This document shows, piece after piece, positions 41,195-52,979 of a DNA stretch of 64,000 nt; position 1 is the first letter of the stretch, and each line of letters opens with the position of its first letter. Below the pieces are notes generated by a model. That model was not told the origin of the DNA, searched no databases, and worked only from the letters and a program-made list of their open reading frames with translations. This DNA is from Staphylotrichum longicolle (taxonomy: Eukaryota > Ascomycota > Sordariomycetes > Sordariales > Chaetomiaceae), in assembly GCA_019096155.1 (NCBI GenBank), contig JAHCVI010000001.1, positions 10,912,001 through 10,976,000 on the forward strand, in the 5' to 3' direction. Made by a program: the position numbers and the translations under genes.

Positions 41195-43810
41195 CTAACT
41201 CTTGACAATGCTCCGCGCCCTGCGCCTCTCGTCCTCGTTCAGCACCCACATCATCTCCCCGTCCCCTTCCTCCCCCGCCAGCTCCTCCCACTCCTCGTCC
41301 TCCATGTTGGCCACCATCAGCACCTGCGCCGTCCGCCCAAACACCTCCCGCACCGCATAGTTCCCCTTGCTGATGGTCCCCACGATGCCGCTGAAATCCC
41401 TCTCCATCCGGATCGCCCCGTACGGGCTCGTCCGGCCCCCGGCGTAGCTCCACACCCGCTTCTCGAGCACGCGGGCGAGGTAGTCGGCCGTCAGCTCCAG
41501 CAGGGTGGTGTACGTCTTGGGCGTCATGAGGCGGGCGACGGGCCGCATCAGCGCGTCCCAGCCGTGCTCGAACACGCGGGGCACCTGGTCGAGCAGGTCA
41601 TCCTCGGCCTGCCCGTTCTGCGCCGCCACGTCGGCCAGCTCGTCCTCGGTCAGCGTGTAGTCGGCGTCGCGGAACGTGTCGGTCAGCACGGGCCGCAGCC
41701 GCGGCTTGATCACCTGGCTGAAGAGCACCTTGATGCCCTCGGTGAGGAGCTCGGTGGTCTTGGCGGAGAAGGAGGCGTTGAGGTTGTTGAGGCGCGCGGC
41801 GACCTCGGCGGCGTCGTTTTTAAAGGGGAAGGCGTCCTGGAGGGATTTTGTGTGGGAGCCGCCGTTGGCGTGCTGCTGCTCTGCGGGCTTGAGGAAGTTG
41901 GAGACGATGCGGGCGAGGTATTCGTTGGCTAGGTCGAGGCTGTTGATGAGGACGATGAAAGAGATGATGGTGGCCTCGGGGGGGAAGTTGCCCTGGACGG
42001 CGGGTCTCGGGTAGGATTCGTCGCGCATCTTGCGCTGAATCATACCGACAAAGTCGGAGCCGAGGAGGCTGGAGATGGTAGGGAGAACCGAGTCGACGAC
42101 GCCTCGTTGGGATGTTGAGATGGATCTTCGGATAACGGTGTTGACGATGTACATGACCACGTCAACTGCCGATATGATGAATGGGGGGTTGCTGTCTATT
42201 GACCTGCTCATGCTCAACGACAGTCCGCTAGGCGACTCGTCCAGCTGGAATGCCTTCTCGACGGAGCGCCGGAAGAAGAATGTGGTGAGCACGTTGTACG
42301 GTCCCACGAGCTTGCCCGAGACCTTTCGACTCAAATTGGCCTTGATCAAAACGTCCGGAATGGTGAGGGGGGCGTCGTCAGGCGTATCAGGGTCCTTGAA
42401 GATGGTCAGCTTCGACATGAGATCTGAATCTGCGTGTCGACTCACCTTGCACTTTGCAGCAAGAAATCGGGAGTAGACGGACCACTTCTCGAGCATCACG
42501 GCGATCTCGACAAGTAATGCGTCGACCTCCCTCATGTTGACACCCTCGTCCTCGCTGTTCCGCGCATCGTTGGTGCCACCCCCGACTGCGGGGGAGTTCA
42601 CACGTGGTGTCCCTCCAAAGCCGCGGGTCGGCGGCAAGAAGCTCTGCACGAGGAACGAGAAGGGGTAGCTCCTGACGTCGGTGAGCCTCCGGTCCACCGT
42701 CCGGTCGTCGCTCCACGAGTCCAAGATGATACCTCCCTGGACGTCCGCCTCCATCTGCAGCCTCTCAATCACCTTGACCATCTTGCCCGTCCCGTAGTGC
42801 CGCTCCACCAGTCCGCCGTGCGCTTCCACGATGCGCGCAATGTGATCGAACAACCTGGTCAGGGCATTCGCGAAGAAGACGCCGTCCTTTCTCCCCTGGC
42901 CTCCACCAGGGCCCGTCCCCTCCTTCAACGACGCCCTCGCCTCGCCGGCCACACCCTGGCAGATATACTGCCCGTACACGTCCAGCCCGACATCCCCCCT
43001 CCCGATCAGCGGGAAAAGCTTGAAGAACCGCGTCACCTTGGCCGCATCGCCCTCGGCGGCCGCCTTCTTGAACTCCCTCAGGAACAGGTTGCACAGACTC
43101 TCCCGCGCCTCCTCGAGCGTCACCCACGGCGGATCCGGCACCTCGACGGTCGGCACCACGGCGGCGGCGAACCCGCCCCGCACGATGTCGTCGGGCACGC
43201 GGGCGGCGCGGCTGATGTAGCCGGCGGCGGCCTCCCAGTCCTGGGGCGCGCCCATGCTGCCGACGACGCCGGCGACGCAGGCCTTGAGCTCGGCGACCTG
43301 CTCGACGACGCGCAGGGTGTCCTCGACGCGCTGCTTCTCGAGGTCGAGGGCGCGCACGCGGCCCGACAGGCGCGAGGCCGTCTCGGAGGCCGAGGCGAGC
43401 ATGTTGTTGGAGATGCCGCGGGCGGCGATGACCTGGGCGCCGAGCCCCGCGCGGAGGTTGTCGAGGCGGGAGAGCGAGCGGGCGAGGTCGGCGTGGGTGG
43501 AGAGGAGGGAGGCGAGGCGGGTGGTGAGGGCGGACTCGCGGGCGTGGAGGGAGGAGAGGGCAGCGCGGATCTCGGAGGGGGTTGTGGCGGTGCGAAGGGC
43601 GGCGGAGGGGTCGGCGTCTTTTTTGGGGGGTGGTTTCGGAACTGTTGTGGTCGTGGTCGTCGTCGTCGTAAAGGTCGTCATGGTGGGAGGAGGGTGAGAG
43701 GGGATCCCGCTCCCGCTGCCGCTGCCGCTGCTGATGCTGCTGTTGTTATTGATGGCGGCAGACATCTTGGTTGTCGAGTGGGTCGCGGAGCCATTGGGAA
43801 AGGCTGACAT
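41195..43810 (-). CDS. cog4: conserved oligomeric Golgi complex subunit 4 (COG4)
   Basis: Two exons (43810-42446, 42394-41195) encode 854 aa. The frame is also open through the proposed 51-nt intron (42395-42445). The intron is inferred from its GTGAGT donor, its GCTGAC branch site placed about 10 nt before CAAG, and because splicing gives the smoother family sequence KCKDPDTPDDAP. After a Ser/Gly/Thr-rich start, residues about 60-170 form the coiled-coil COG4 N-terminal region, and the rest matches the helical CATCHR fold through to NMEDEEWEEL near the end. COG is a Golgi tethering complex; Cog4 in lobe A binds SNAREs for intra-Golgi retrograde traffic. The neighbouring dynamin gene lies upstream on the same strand. 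Confidence 0.92.
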   Translation of the reverse strand: MSAFPNGSATHSTTKMSAAINNNSSISSGSGSGSGIPSHPPPTMTTFTTTTTTTTTVPKPPPKKDADPSAALRTATTPSEIRAALSSLHARESALTTRLASLLSTHADLARSLSRLDNLRAGLGAQVIAARGISNNMLASASETASRLSGRVRALDLEKQRVEDTLRVVEQVAELKACVAGVVGSMGAPQDWEAAAGYISRAARVPDDIVRGGFAAAVVPTVEVPDPPWVTLEEARESLCNLFLREFKKAAAEGDAAKVTRFFKLFPLIGRGDVGLDVYGQYICQGVAGEARASLKEGTGPGGGQGRKDGVFFANALTRLFDHIARIVEAHGGLVERHYGTGKMVKVIERLQMEADVQGGIILDSWSDDRTVDRRLTDVRSYPFSFLVQSFLPPTRGFGGTPRVNSPAVGGGTNDARNSEDEGVNMREVDALLVEIAVMLEKWSVYSRFLAAKCKVSRHADSDLMSKLTIFKDPDTPDDAPLTIPDVLIKANLSRKVSGKLVGPYNVLTTFFFRRSVEKAFQLDESPSGLSLSMSRSIDSNPPFIISAVDVVMYIVNTVIRRSISTSQRGVVDSVLPTISSLLGSDFVGMIQRKMRDESYPRPAVQGNFPPEATIISFIVLINSLDLANEYLARIVSNFLKPAEQQHANGGSHTKSLQDAFPFKNDAAEVAARLNNLNASFSAKTTELLTEGIKVLFSQVIKPRLRPVLTDTFRDADYTLTEDELADVAAQNGQAEDDLLDQVPRVFEHGWDALMRPVARLMTPKTYTTLLELTADYLARVLEKRVWSYAGGRTSPYGAIRMERDFSGIVGTISKGNYAVREVFGRTAQVLMVANMEDEEWEELAGEEGDGEMMWVLNEDERRRARSIVKS

Positions 43811-44212
43811 TGGTATTGCCGTCGCGACAATGGCGGGGCATTGCTGCTGTGCGGCAGGGTGGAAGGTTGGGTTGGCGATGCCCGGTGGAAGCTGAAGCTG
43901 TTCGTTGAGGGTGCTTCAGTGGGGATGTGGTCGGTTAGTGGTACGTTACAGTACACGCCCAGGCAGGGGTGGATCGTCACGCCAATTTGATCAGCCCAAG
44001 CTTGTGATCACACAGAAATCGTAATTCATGTATTTCGTATTGTGTAACATAAGACCACATTCATCAACGGCTTTCAGATGACCAAACAACTTCCAATCCA
44101 ACAAACCCCTTTCGTAGACATCGTCAAAATCAACAAGGAAACACATGAGACTGGTCAAGTTTTTAGGAAAAAAAAAAGAAAAACATGCAAGCCTGCCAGC
44201 ACGCTACCGGGT
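43811..44212. other. intergenic region COG4 / dynamin
   Basis: 402 bp between the COG4 start and the stop of the dynamin-family gene on the same strand; presumably the COG4 promoter. Nothing else seen. Confidence 0.55.
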
Positions 44213-46585
44213 CTACTGCCGCAGGATGTCCTTCGCAGCGGTCAAATCCTCGATCTTCCTCGCCAACCGATCGCGATACTCCCTGATGCTCGGAGACTCG
44301 CCCGCGATGGCATCGAGCTGGTCAGGTCTCAGCCCAATCACCCAGTCCTGGCTGAACACGCCAAGCGGCGTGGACGGGCCAAAGAGCAGGCGGTAGTTGA
44401 CGGCCTGGTTCAGCACATTGTCGACGAACCGCTTCCGCGCGATGTCGTAGTACGCGCTGAGGTCGTCATGGAGCTTCTCGACCACGTCCTCGATGTTGGA
44501 CTTCTTCTCGGTCACGCTCTGCACCTGTGCGATGGTCACCAGGTGCCGGTCGTCGTCGTCGATCGAGATGCGCTTCAGACGCTCCGCGATCCGCTCGCCG
44601 CGCGACCGCTGCCGGTTCTCGTTGAAGTGGTAGTCGAGCGTGTACGGCTTGGCGTCGCGCTCGGCAGAGACGAGGAAATCGGCCGCCGTCATTCCCGCCT
44701 CGTAGCGCCGCAGCAGCTCATCGAGGATGGCCGACCACAGCTCGTCGCGCACGTTGGTATCCACGCAGACTTCGCCGAGTGCGGCCGTGATGAAACGGTG
44801 GATGGCCACAATGACCCGGGTCATGAACACCTTGCTCATCCCCGGCCATTTGCTTGATTGCTCCCTCCACGCGCCCGCCCAGACGGCACTGTTGAAGGTT
44901 CCGAGATCCATGCCGCGCGACCGCGTATACAGGCCGCCGATCCAATCCATGATGCCGCCTTCCGGCTTGCTGACCTCGAATTCGTGGCTGATGATATTTT
45001 CGAGCTCGGGAAAGTCCTCAGAGTCAATTTCTTGGGCAAACTGAAGGATGATGTTCGCACCTGTGTCGGCAAACAGACCACGGTCCTCGTTTTCCTCATA
45101 CTCCTCCCCATCTTCGGCAATGGCGTCGAATTTGCGCAGGGCTGCCATCTTTTCAAACTCCTCACTGAAGGCGTCGGCGAGATTGACAATCTGCGTCACG
45201 AGACGCAGCTTGATCGAGTTCTCAAACGCGGCGTCGCCAGCGTACTGGGCCTCGAGCGCCTGCCTCACCCGCTCCTGGAATCGCCCGGCGATGCCGCTCA
45301 AGAACTGGCGTTGTTCCTGCTCGTCCTTGCGGGACGGACCAAGTGCGCTTTGCTCCCTCTCCGTGGCCTGGAGCATATTATTGATTTCCTTCCGCAGTCC
45401 TGAGAACTCGCGTTTAGCCATGTGCCCCAGCAGCTCCGCGAGGCGTTTCTTGAGCGCTCTAACTCCGACCCTCTCCGGCGGAAGGCTGCTCCAGGGCTTA
45501 TCTTTCTCTTTGAAGAGATCCTCCCGGCGACTGAAGTCGGCATCGTCCTGGTCGGCACCACGGCTCCTGACGAGGTAGTACCCCAGTGTGAGCTGCTTCT
45601 TCTTCCCGCGGACAATATTGCACACGGACTCCATCGCGCTCCGCTCCGTCACCAGATCAGGCTTGGTCAAGATGCCCAGCGTGCGCTCCCCGTTCTTGTC
45701 GTACTCGGCGGCCATGGTCAGGATCTCCTGGTTCGAGATGTCGATGTTGCTGGGGAGCACGGCCAGGATGACGGTGCGGCTGTCCTGGATGTACCCCCTC
45801 ACCATATTCTTGACCATGGCCATGTCCTCCTCGGTCGTGACGCCCTCGGTGGGTGTGCGGAAGATGCCGGGCACGTCGATCACGGTCAGGTAGTCGACCG
45901 ACGGGCCGCAGATCTCGATCTTGAGAACGTCCTCGCTAAACACGCTGCCCCCTTGCAAGGCCTGGTCCGTCTGTGCAGGCGCTCTGATCCTGAAGCTGGC
46001 GTCGGACGTGTAGCCGTCAGAACCTTCATCGGTGGTGTAGCCCGAGTCGGAACTGCCCCTCATCCGGATGCCCATTCTGGCATTAACCTTTCAAGCATGT
46101 CAGCAGACACACCTTCGATAAGGATCTTGGGTTTCTCTTCTTGACACTAACCTCGTGCAGAATACTGGGGAACCTGGCACGGAACTCCTCGGGGGTCAGC
46201 CCCTCGGTGCGGTATCCCTCGACATGCTTCTTGTGGGCCTCGGGCGCGTTCGGCCCCGGGATGATGCTGACCTCGACCCGGGGCACGTCGTCGCGCCGCT
46301 GCGTGATCTGGGTGGCATAACGCGTGCAGAGTTCCACGTTCCGCGGGAAAGGGATGCCCGTCAGGCTCTCTAGCAGGGACGATTTGCCGGAACTTTGGTC
46401 GCCCACGACGACGAGCTTACCACAAGGAGGTCAGTGAGGAGAAAGCGGGAAGGGGTTTGTGGATGGCACACCTGTGGCAGCGGGACATGCTTGCCGATGT
46501 TCCTCTCGCGGAGCTTGTCGATCTTCCGCAAAATTGAGGCACTGACGAGCAGGTCTTGCTGGCCGGTCTGGGGATCCTGCGTCAT
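44213..46585 (-). CDS. dynamin-family large GTPase (Mx-like fungal group)
   Basis: Three exons (46585-46472, 46415-46152, 46087-44213), all phase 0, encode 750 aa. The dynamin GTPase motifs are present: G1 GDQSSGKSS (from 43), G2 threonine in ELCTRYATQI, G3 DVPG and G4 TKPD. The middle and stalk domain follows, ending in a GED-like helical region near the C-terminus. There is no PH or proline-rich domain. Sequence style (CTRYATQI, IPGPNAPEAH) places it with the fungus-expanded Mx-like dynamins rather than Vps1 or Dnm1, so its role is unknown; members act in membrane remodelling. Odd feature: between G2 and G3 a Ser/Asp/Gly-rich insert of about 40 residues (SSDSGYTTDEGSDGYTSD) begins at the intron-2 junction. 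Confidence 0.92.
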
Positions 46586-48035
46586 GGTGGAAGGCGATTT
46601 GTCAGGAATCAAAGTGTGTGCTTGTATGTTGTGTTTGAGAATCGTTGTCAAGTCAGGGGGAATCGTGGCTGTCAAAGCTTGAAGAGAGACCACCAAAGTG
46701 TCAATGGGCACAAGACTCGACCGTCAAAACAGCCGCCCTCCGTCATTCTTATACCCATCAACCCACATCTCCAACACGCATTCCTCCTCAACGCTACGCA
46801 CGGGCAGGACATCTCCCATCCCCCAAGGCAGACTGGGCTCAACAACCACACCTCTGCGCCGCAAGCGCTAGAGTCCTCCCCTCCATTCGCCGCCCAAAGC
46901 GCAAAAAGGGAGGCGGCAGGCCGCTACGGTAGGCCTCACCACCACCACCACCCCAGGCAATGGGGGCCAGACGGGTTTCTCGACCGCATGCGACGGCCGC
47001 TCAACGAAGCCCAGTGCATGTTTTTTTGTCCTCCGACTGCCGTGGGCCTCAAAACCCAAAGAGAGCGCACACAGCCTTGTCGTGCCCTTGTCCTCCCGGG
47101 GAAACGCGTTGGCGCGGGGCGGCGGGCGTGGGAGTGTTGGGCGTGTAAGTGCGTGCTTGGCCCTCCCTGCCAGGGGTCCCAGAGCCCTGCGGTTACCTAC
47201 ATACGTAGTTGTCGAGGACTGCATGAACGAGGCACCGTTCGCGGCTCTTGGCGGGGCTTTTTTGAGCCTTGAGCTGAGCCGCGAGCGCTTAAGATGGAGG
47301 TGTGTCGTTGGGGTGTTGCTGCGGCTGGCAACATTCTTGTGAGTTAGTGGTTGGCTCGGCGCGGCAATTCAGGGGTGAAGGCGCCATGTCCTCCCTCCCC
47401 CCGCGAACCAGCAGAGGTGGTGGGTGGTGAGAGTGAGGCTCGGGCCGCGCGCGTGGCGCAGATCCCAGGTCCCACCCTGGTTCCATCGACTCGGGACTTG
47501 GAACCTGAACTGCCCTGCGTTTGGGCTCTCGGGATTGGCTGTGACACTGCAGCACAGCATTGGAGGGGAGCTTGACATGTTTCATATGGGGGAAGGAAAA
47601 AGGTATGAGGAACTGGACACAGATACCTCAACTTCTTGAGGAAGCAAGTGTGGGGAAAGGGGGAGAGCAAATTGAGAGGCCCGCGACAACCAGAAGGGAT
47701 AACGGTTCACTTGGTATGCTGGGAGTCAGACTGGTTGTGGGATCATTGAGACTCATCACAATCCTTTTTAACGTCCTGGTCGATCTGCCACAGGAAATCA
47801 TTTGTGTACAGCATTGTGACTTGGTATGTATGTACAGACAGGCCTTATCCAATCCCAGGCAGTGAATCCACAGCCCGTTGAGCGTACACTCGTAACCCCA
47901 GCACCTCTCCCCGACACGTCCAGCAACCGATCCAACCAAGTCCTTCCCAAAACCATATACATCTATTATTCATCATCTACGACAGCCGTAACCAATACTC
48001 ATCCACATCATCAAGAACCGCAACCCCGGTCTATT
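46586..48035. other. intergenic region upstream of the dynamin gene
   Basis: 1.45 kb between the dynamin start (-) and the pmr1 stop (-). No supportable exon, RNA gene or repeat; it should hold the dynamin promoter and the pmr1 3' UTR. Confidence 0.5.
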
Positions 48036-51000
48036 TCACACCGCCTGGCTATACGCACCACCCACAAACCCCCTCCTCCCCTTCCCATACCTCCACCACT
48101 TCCTCGCCTCGTCCGCCCAAAACACGCTGCTGCACAGCACCAGCAGACCCATCAGATCCCTGAATCCTAGTGCCTCCGTTTGGAACACCTCCTGCAGCCA
48201 GGGGAAATACACCACAGCCAGCTGGCCCATCAAGCTCCCCGCGACCGCCCAGTTGAACAGCACGTTGCTTAGCAAGCCGACCTCGCCCCGCAGCACCGAC
48301 TTGGACTCGGACCGGCAGGTCAGCGCGTTGAACATGTCGAACAGCACGAAGCAGGTAAAGGTCATGGTCGTGTCGCGGCGCGTGACCTGCCCGTCGTCGA
48401 GCATCTCGTGCGTGTAGACGAGCATGGTGCCCGTCATGATGATGGCCGCCTGCGTGAGGACGCGCGAGAGCAGGGGGCGGGTGAGCACGGCGTCGCCGCG
48501 GCGCCGCGGGGGGCGGTTCATGACGTCCTTGTCGACGGCCTCGACGCCGAGGGATTGGGCAGGGGGCCCGTCCATGATGATGTCTGAGGGTGGACACGAG
48601 GTTAGCAGGGGCAGGAGACGGTGAGGTTACCGGAAGTGGAAGACTCACTGATCCAGAGAATCTGCATCGCGTTGAGGGGCGACTTGAACCCCAACGCGGT
48701 GCAGAGAAGGACGAGGGAGAGGCCGGCTGCGCTGGTGGAGAGTTGGAAGGTCAAGAAGTTTTGGATATTGTTGAAGATGGCTTTGCCCTCTTCGATAGCG
48801 TGGAGGATGGTCGAGAAGTCGTCATCAGTCAGGATCATGTCGGCCGCCTCCTTGGCGACATCGGTGCCGTGCATGCCCATGGCGATGCCAATATCGGCTT
48901 TCTTGAGCGCTGGCGCATCGTTCACCCCGTCTCCCGTCATGGCGACAATATCGCCGCGGGATTGGAGGGCCCGGATGATCTTCAGCTTGTGGTCCGGGTT
49001 GGTTCGCGCGAAAATGGTGGTGTGGTCCATTGCTCTGGAGAGGTCCTCCTCGGACATGGCGTCAATCTCATCGCCGGTGAGAACCGACTTGACGGTAATT
49101 TGATTTGATGTATGTGTTGTGGGGGTAGCAACCGCCATACCGAGCTGCCTGCCGATCGCAACGGCTGTCGTCTCGGCGTCGCCAGTGATCATAATGACCT
49201 TGACGCGGCCGCGCATCAACTTCCTAATGGAGCGTCCGACGCCAGGTCGGGGGGGATCGCTCATGCCCACCAGACCTGCAAAAGCGAGGCCCTTATATTG
49301 CTCCTCGACGCCGTGGTGGATCGGGCTCTCGGCTGTGTTCTCGCCGTACGCGCCACTTCTAGCAGCAGCCCTGGCACTTTTCGACCTCGTCACCGGCCCA
49401 CTTGCAAAGGCTAGGACTCGGAGACCCTGAGAAGCCATCTGCTCGGCGGCTTGCAATGCCTCCTGTCGCCGCGCCGAGTCAAGAACAATCTCCCTCCCAT
49501 CCTTGGTGACATAGGTATCGCAGGCTTCGAGCACCTTATCGATGGCGCCTTTCATGTACGCAAACTCCTTATCGTTCTTGCCACCTTCGGAGCCAATCGT
49601 TACACCCATCCACTTCCGCTCGGAGCTGAAAGGTGTCTCGCACACCCGGTGCCCAATCGAGTCGCGGACGTCGTGCTCTTTGAACCGATCCAAGAGGTCG
49701 AGCATGGCGACGTCGGTGGGCTGGCCGACCCATCGCGTATATGTCGACGTGTGGCCCCGACTTTGGGTTGAAGAGAGCACGGCTCTCGCGGCCGCACCGT
49801 TTTCGGTGTATTTGCGGGCGAGGCGGGCATTGTTGGCGATGTTGCCAATGCGCAAGATCCTGTGTGAGGCAGCATCAAGTTTGGTTTCGGCCGATTCATC
49901 ATCCGACTCAACGTCGAACGCATCGTCGGCGCCAAAGACCCACATCTTAGCAGTTGTCATGTGGTTCATCGTCAGTGTGCCTAGCAAACAAAGGTTAACA
50001 TAGCTCAAGCCCCTGGTCGAAGCTCCTACATACCCGTCTTGTCCGTGCAAACCACATTGACGGATCCCAGAGTCTCGACTTTGGGCATTTTCCGGACAAT
50101 CGCATTGTGCTTGGCCATGCGATGAACGCCAAGTGCGAGGGTGACAGTGACGATGATGGGCAGACCCTCTGGGATTGCTGCCACAGCCAGAGAGATGGAG
50201 ATGGTGAATATTTCGAGCAGCTTCTTCCCCTGGAACCAGCCGATGAGCGAGATGAGCCCGATAATGACAAAGGATGCCTTGCTCAGTTGAGAGCCCAAGT
50301 CGTCCATGGAGATCTGCAGCGGTGATCGGGGGCTCTCGGTCCCAGAAACGCTCGTGGCGATGGTCCCGAAGTGTGTGTCGCCGCCAGTCGCAAACACGAT
50401 GCCCTGCCCATGCCCCGATTTCACCAGAGTGCCCATGTAGGCAATGTTGTGCAGTCCATCATGGTCCCTCTTAGCGCCCTCGGCTGATTGACCGTCGCGT
50501 CCTCCAAAGGAAGGCTGGGGTAATTGCAGAGAAGCGTTGCCATAGCTAGGGACACCGAGGGCGCGGCGCGGGCGCGTGTTTGCGGTGACCCTGACGGGCT
50601 CATTTTCTCCCGTGAGATTCGACACGTCGATGGTCAAGTCGGCAGCCTTCGTGACCCGAATATCGGCGGGTATGCGGTCGCCGGTGGTAAACAGTACGAG
50701 ATCCCCAGGCACTAGCTGCGCAGCCATGACTTTGGAAGATGTGGCCTCCAGGACTTCTTCTTCCGGCGTGACCGAGCCAGGGCTTTCGAGCAGGTCGGGG
50801 GTCTTATCCCCAGCCCCTGGCCAGTTAGGCGAGCGCGAGCCCGGAGACCCCTTGGGTGCCTGTTTGCGCACGAGATGCGCATGGTTGGGAACCAGGTGAT
50901 TGAGCGCCTCGATGGATTTCTCGGAACGGTATTCCTGGATAAAGCCCACGCTCACCACAATGGTCACCGCTACCGTGATGCTCACGGCGTCGTCCATGTT

Positions 51001-51446
51001 CCCCACCACGATTGATGCGCCCGCAGAGACCAGGAGCAGGACAATCAACGGCTCCTGGAACTGTTTGATGAAGCGCAACCATATCGGCTCCGGCTCGTCG
51101 TGGGGTATCTCGTTCGGGCCATAGTCGCGTAACCTCGAGAGGGCTTCGGCGGGTGTCAGGCCGTGGGTCAGCGAGGTCTTGAGGCGCGCGGCAACTTCAA
51201 TCGGCGTGAGAGCAGAATATTCGTCGGCCACGGTCTGGTTTGCACAACATTAGCTCGCGGATTCTGACCCTGGATATGCTGTTGGAGGCCTACCCTCGAC
51301 TGCGCAGATGTCGTCCGAGGGCTCATCCGGGGGGAAGTCGACCATGACCGATCCATCTGGGCCACAGCGGCTGCCGCTCCTGGTTCTTGCGAGTTCTGGT
51401 AGAGCGGCAGGGTGTCGCCGTCATCTTTCCGCGCAAACCGGTCCAT
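48036..51446 (-). CDS. pmr1: Golgi Ca2+/Mn2+ P-type ATPase (PMR1)
   Basis: Four exons (51446-51294, 51234-50034, 49980-48649, 48583-48036) encode 1077 aa. The P2A-ATPase marks are all present: membrane helix M4 with AAIPEGLP, phosphorylation motif DKTGTLT (Asp449, with the intron inside the following Gly codon), hinge TGDGVNDAPAL, and M6 NxxMD in WINIIMDGPP, where the Asn codon is split by the last intron. The secretory-pathway SPCA/PMR1 class is favoured over SERCA by length and by the LFDMFNALTCRS region. It pumps Ca2+ and Mn2+ into the Golgi, supporting glycosylation and secretion. A Pro/Ser-rich insert (about GSPGSRSPNWPG) sits before the actuator domain. It is divergent from rad21 with 1.5 kb between. 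Confidence 0.95.
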
Positions 51447-52979
51447 CTTGAAAGAACGGGGGTGGGCAACGAGGACCGGAGGAGGACGTGGGCGCAAGAG
51501 ACCCCAGGCGGGAGTCGATGGGCCAACTGAACGTCATCAAACCGCTGCAGCAAAGGCAGCGCGCAGCGGGGAGTGCCGGTGCGGCGACGCGACCGAACGC
51601 AAGGAAATGGAGAGCTATCCAAACTCGAATCAATACATCAGACGGGAAGCAACACCATTGCTGGCCCTCGAAACTTTTTGCCGTCTCAATCGAGGTGCGG
51701 ATGCGGGTGGCAGGTGGAAACCAATGTGGACTTTTTGGACCGTTTCCAGGTCGAGCCGAGACTCGTCGCTCGTGGAACGTGTTTTATTCCAGGTTGCCCA
51801 TCCCCTGTCGGGACCCGCTGCGGTCGTTGGTGCAGGGCCAGAATGGCGGACAGGGGTGCGTGGCTGCATGATGGATGCATGGCCGAAGAAGGGGCGCGGG
51901 AGGCCAGGAACAGTGCGCCGGCCATTCGGTATTGAACTTGGCGTCTTGTCGAGCTCACCAAAGGATAATTCAAGATCGAGAACGTTGTCACATTAGACAT
52001 CACCGCATGATATAGTGGTGTCTTGATTGTGCCAAAACCCAATGCAACTATGTTAGACTTCAACTTGGTCTGAGAGACATGTATCTACAGAACACGAGAA
52101 TCAATGCTCCATTCCCAGGACGTCTTTGCCACGAGTTTGGTTCAGAGACAAAGGCCGAGGGCAACGCGGGGCTTTCTCGAGGACACATTTCCTGATAAGT
52201 GGAAGCCAGACCGGGTTGGTGCCTTTTGACTGCTTGAATTTCATGGCAAGAACAAGTCACAGCTTTGGTCCTCACCGATGCAGCACTTTCAGTGTGGAGG
52301 TGGAGCTGAGAATGTTAGTTGGACACTGGGAGATGTCTCTGCCATGCAACTTCTCGAGTGGTGATGTCGACGATGGAAGAAGGCTGTAATTACCCGTACG
52401 AGAAACCTTAGCGATCGCTGCATCACCCGACACCAAGCCACGTGACCCATGCTGCCATGCTGCCTGATGAAATGGCCGGACTTGGTGGCTGGTGGGGCGG
52501 CCCCCAGCCTCTCAAATTTCGCAGGGGCTTGATTTTCTCGCGGCAGCAAGCTCATCCACCTCTGACCCGAACCACGTCCCCTCCTTTCTCTTGCAATTCG
52601 ACAATTCCACCTCCGTTCTCCGTCACCACCATCACCATCGCTCTTTGCCTGCTGTCGCATCCGGCCGACTGCCCATTGCATTGCCCAGGGACGTTTTGCT
52701 CGGCATTATCGACAGTTTTTAGCAATTGTACGGGTTTATGACGCCCTGCGACAAGTCACTTTAGCTTCTCTGCGCGCATCGCCCAAACAACGCAACGCGT
52801 GTTCCCCTTGTTTACCTCTCCACCTCTGAACAGCCACCCACCATCACCGCCCGCCCCGCTCGTCGCGTCACTTTCGTCGCGCGCGGCAGGCCCCATCGAC
52901 TTCACTTTCCGTAATTGCTGTATTACTACCGAGACGTCATTGATCTGCACACACTGCTTTCGTTGCTACCGTCGCCGCC
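51447..52979. promoter_or_regulatory. divergent promoter region pmr1 / rad21
   Basis: 1.53 kb between two start codons, holding both promoters and leaders. Open frames within it are short and not recognisable. The part just upstream of rad21 is pyrimidine-rich, as fungal leaders often are. Confidence 0.5.

Noticed and set aside
42797..43807. 336-codon open frame on the plus strand
   Set aside because: Antisense to the COG4 N-terminal exon; low-complexity Gly/Ala/Arg with no recognisable motif.
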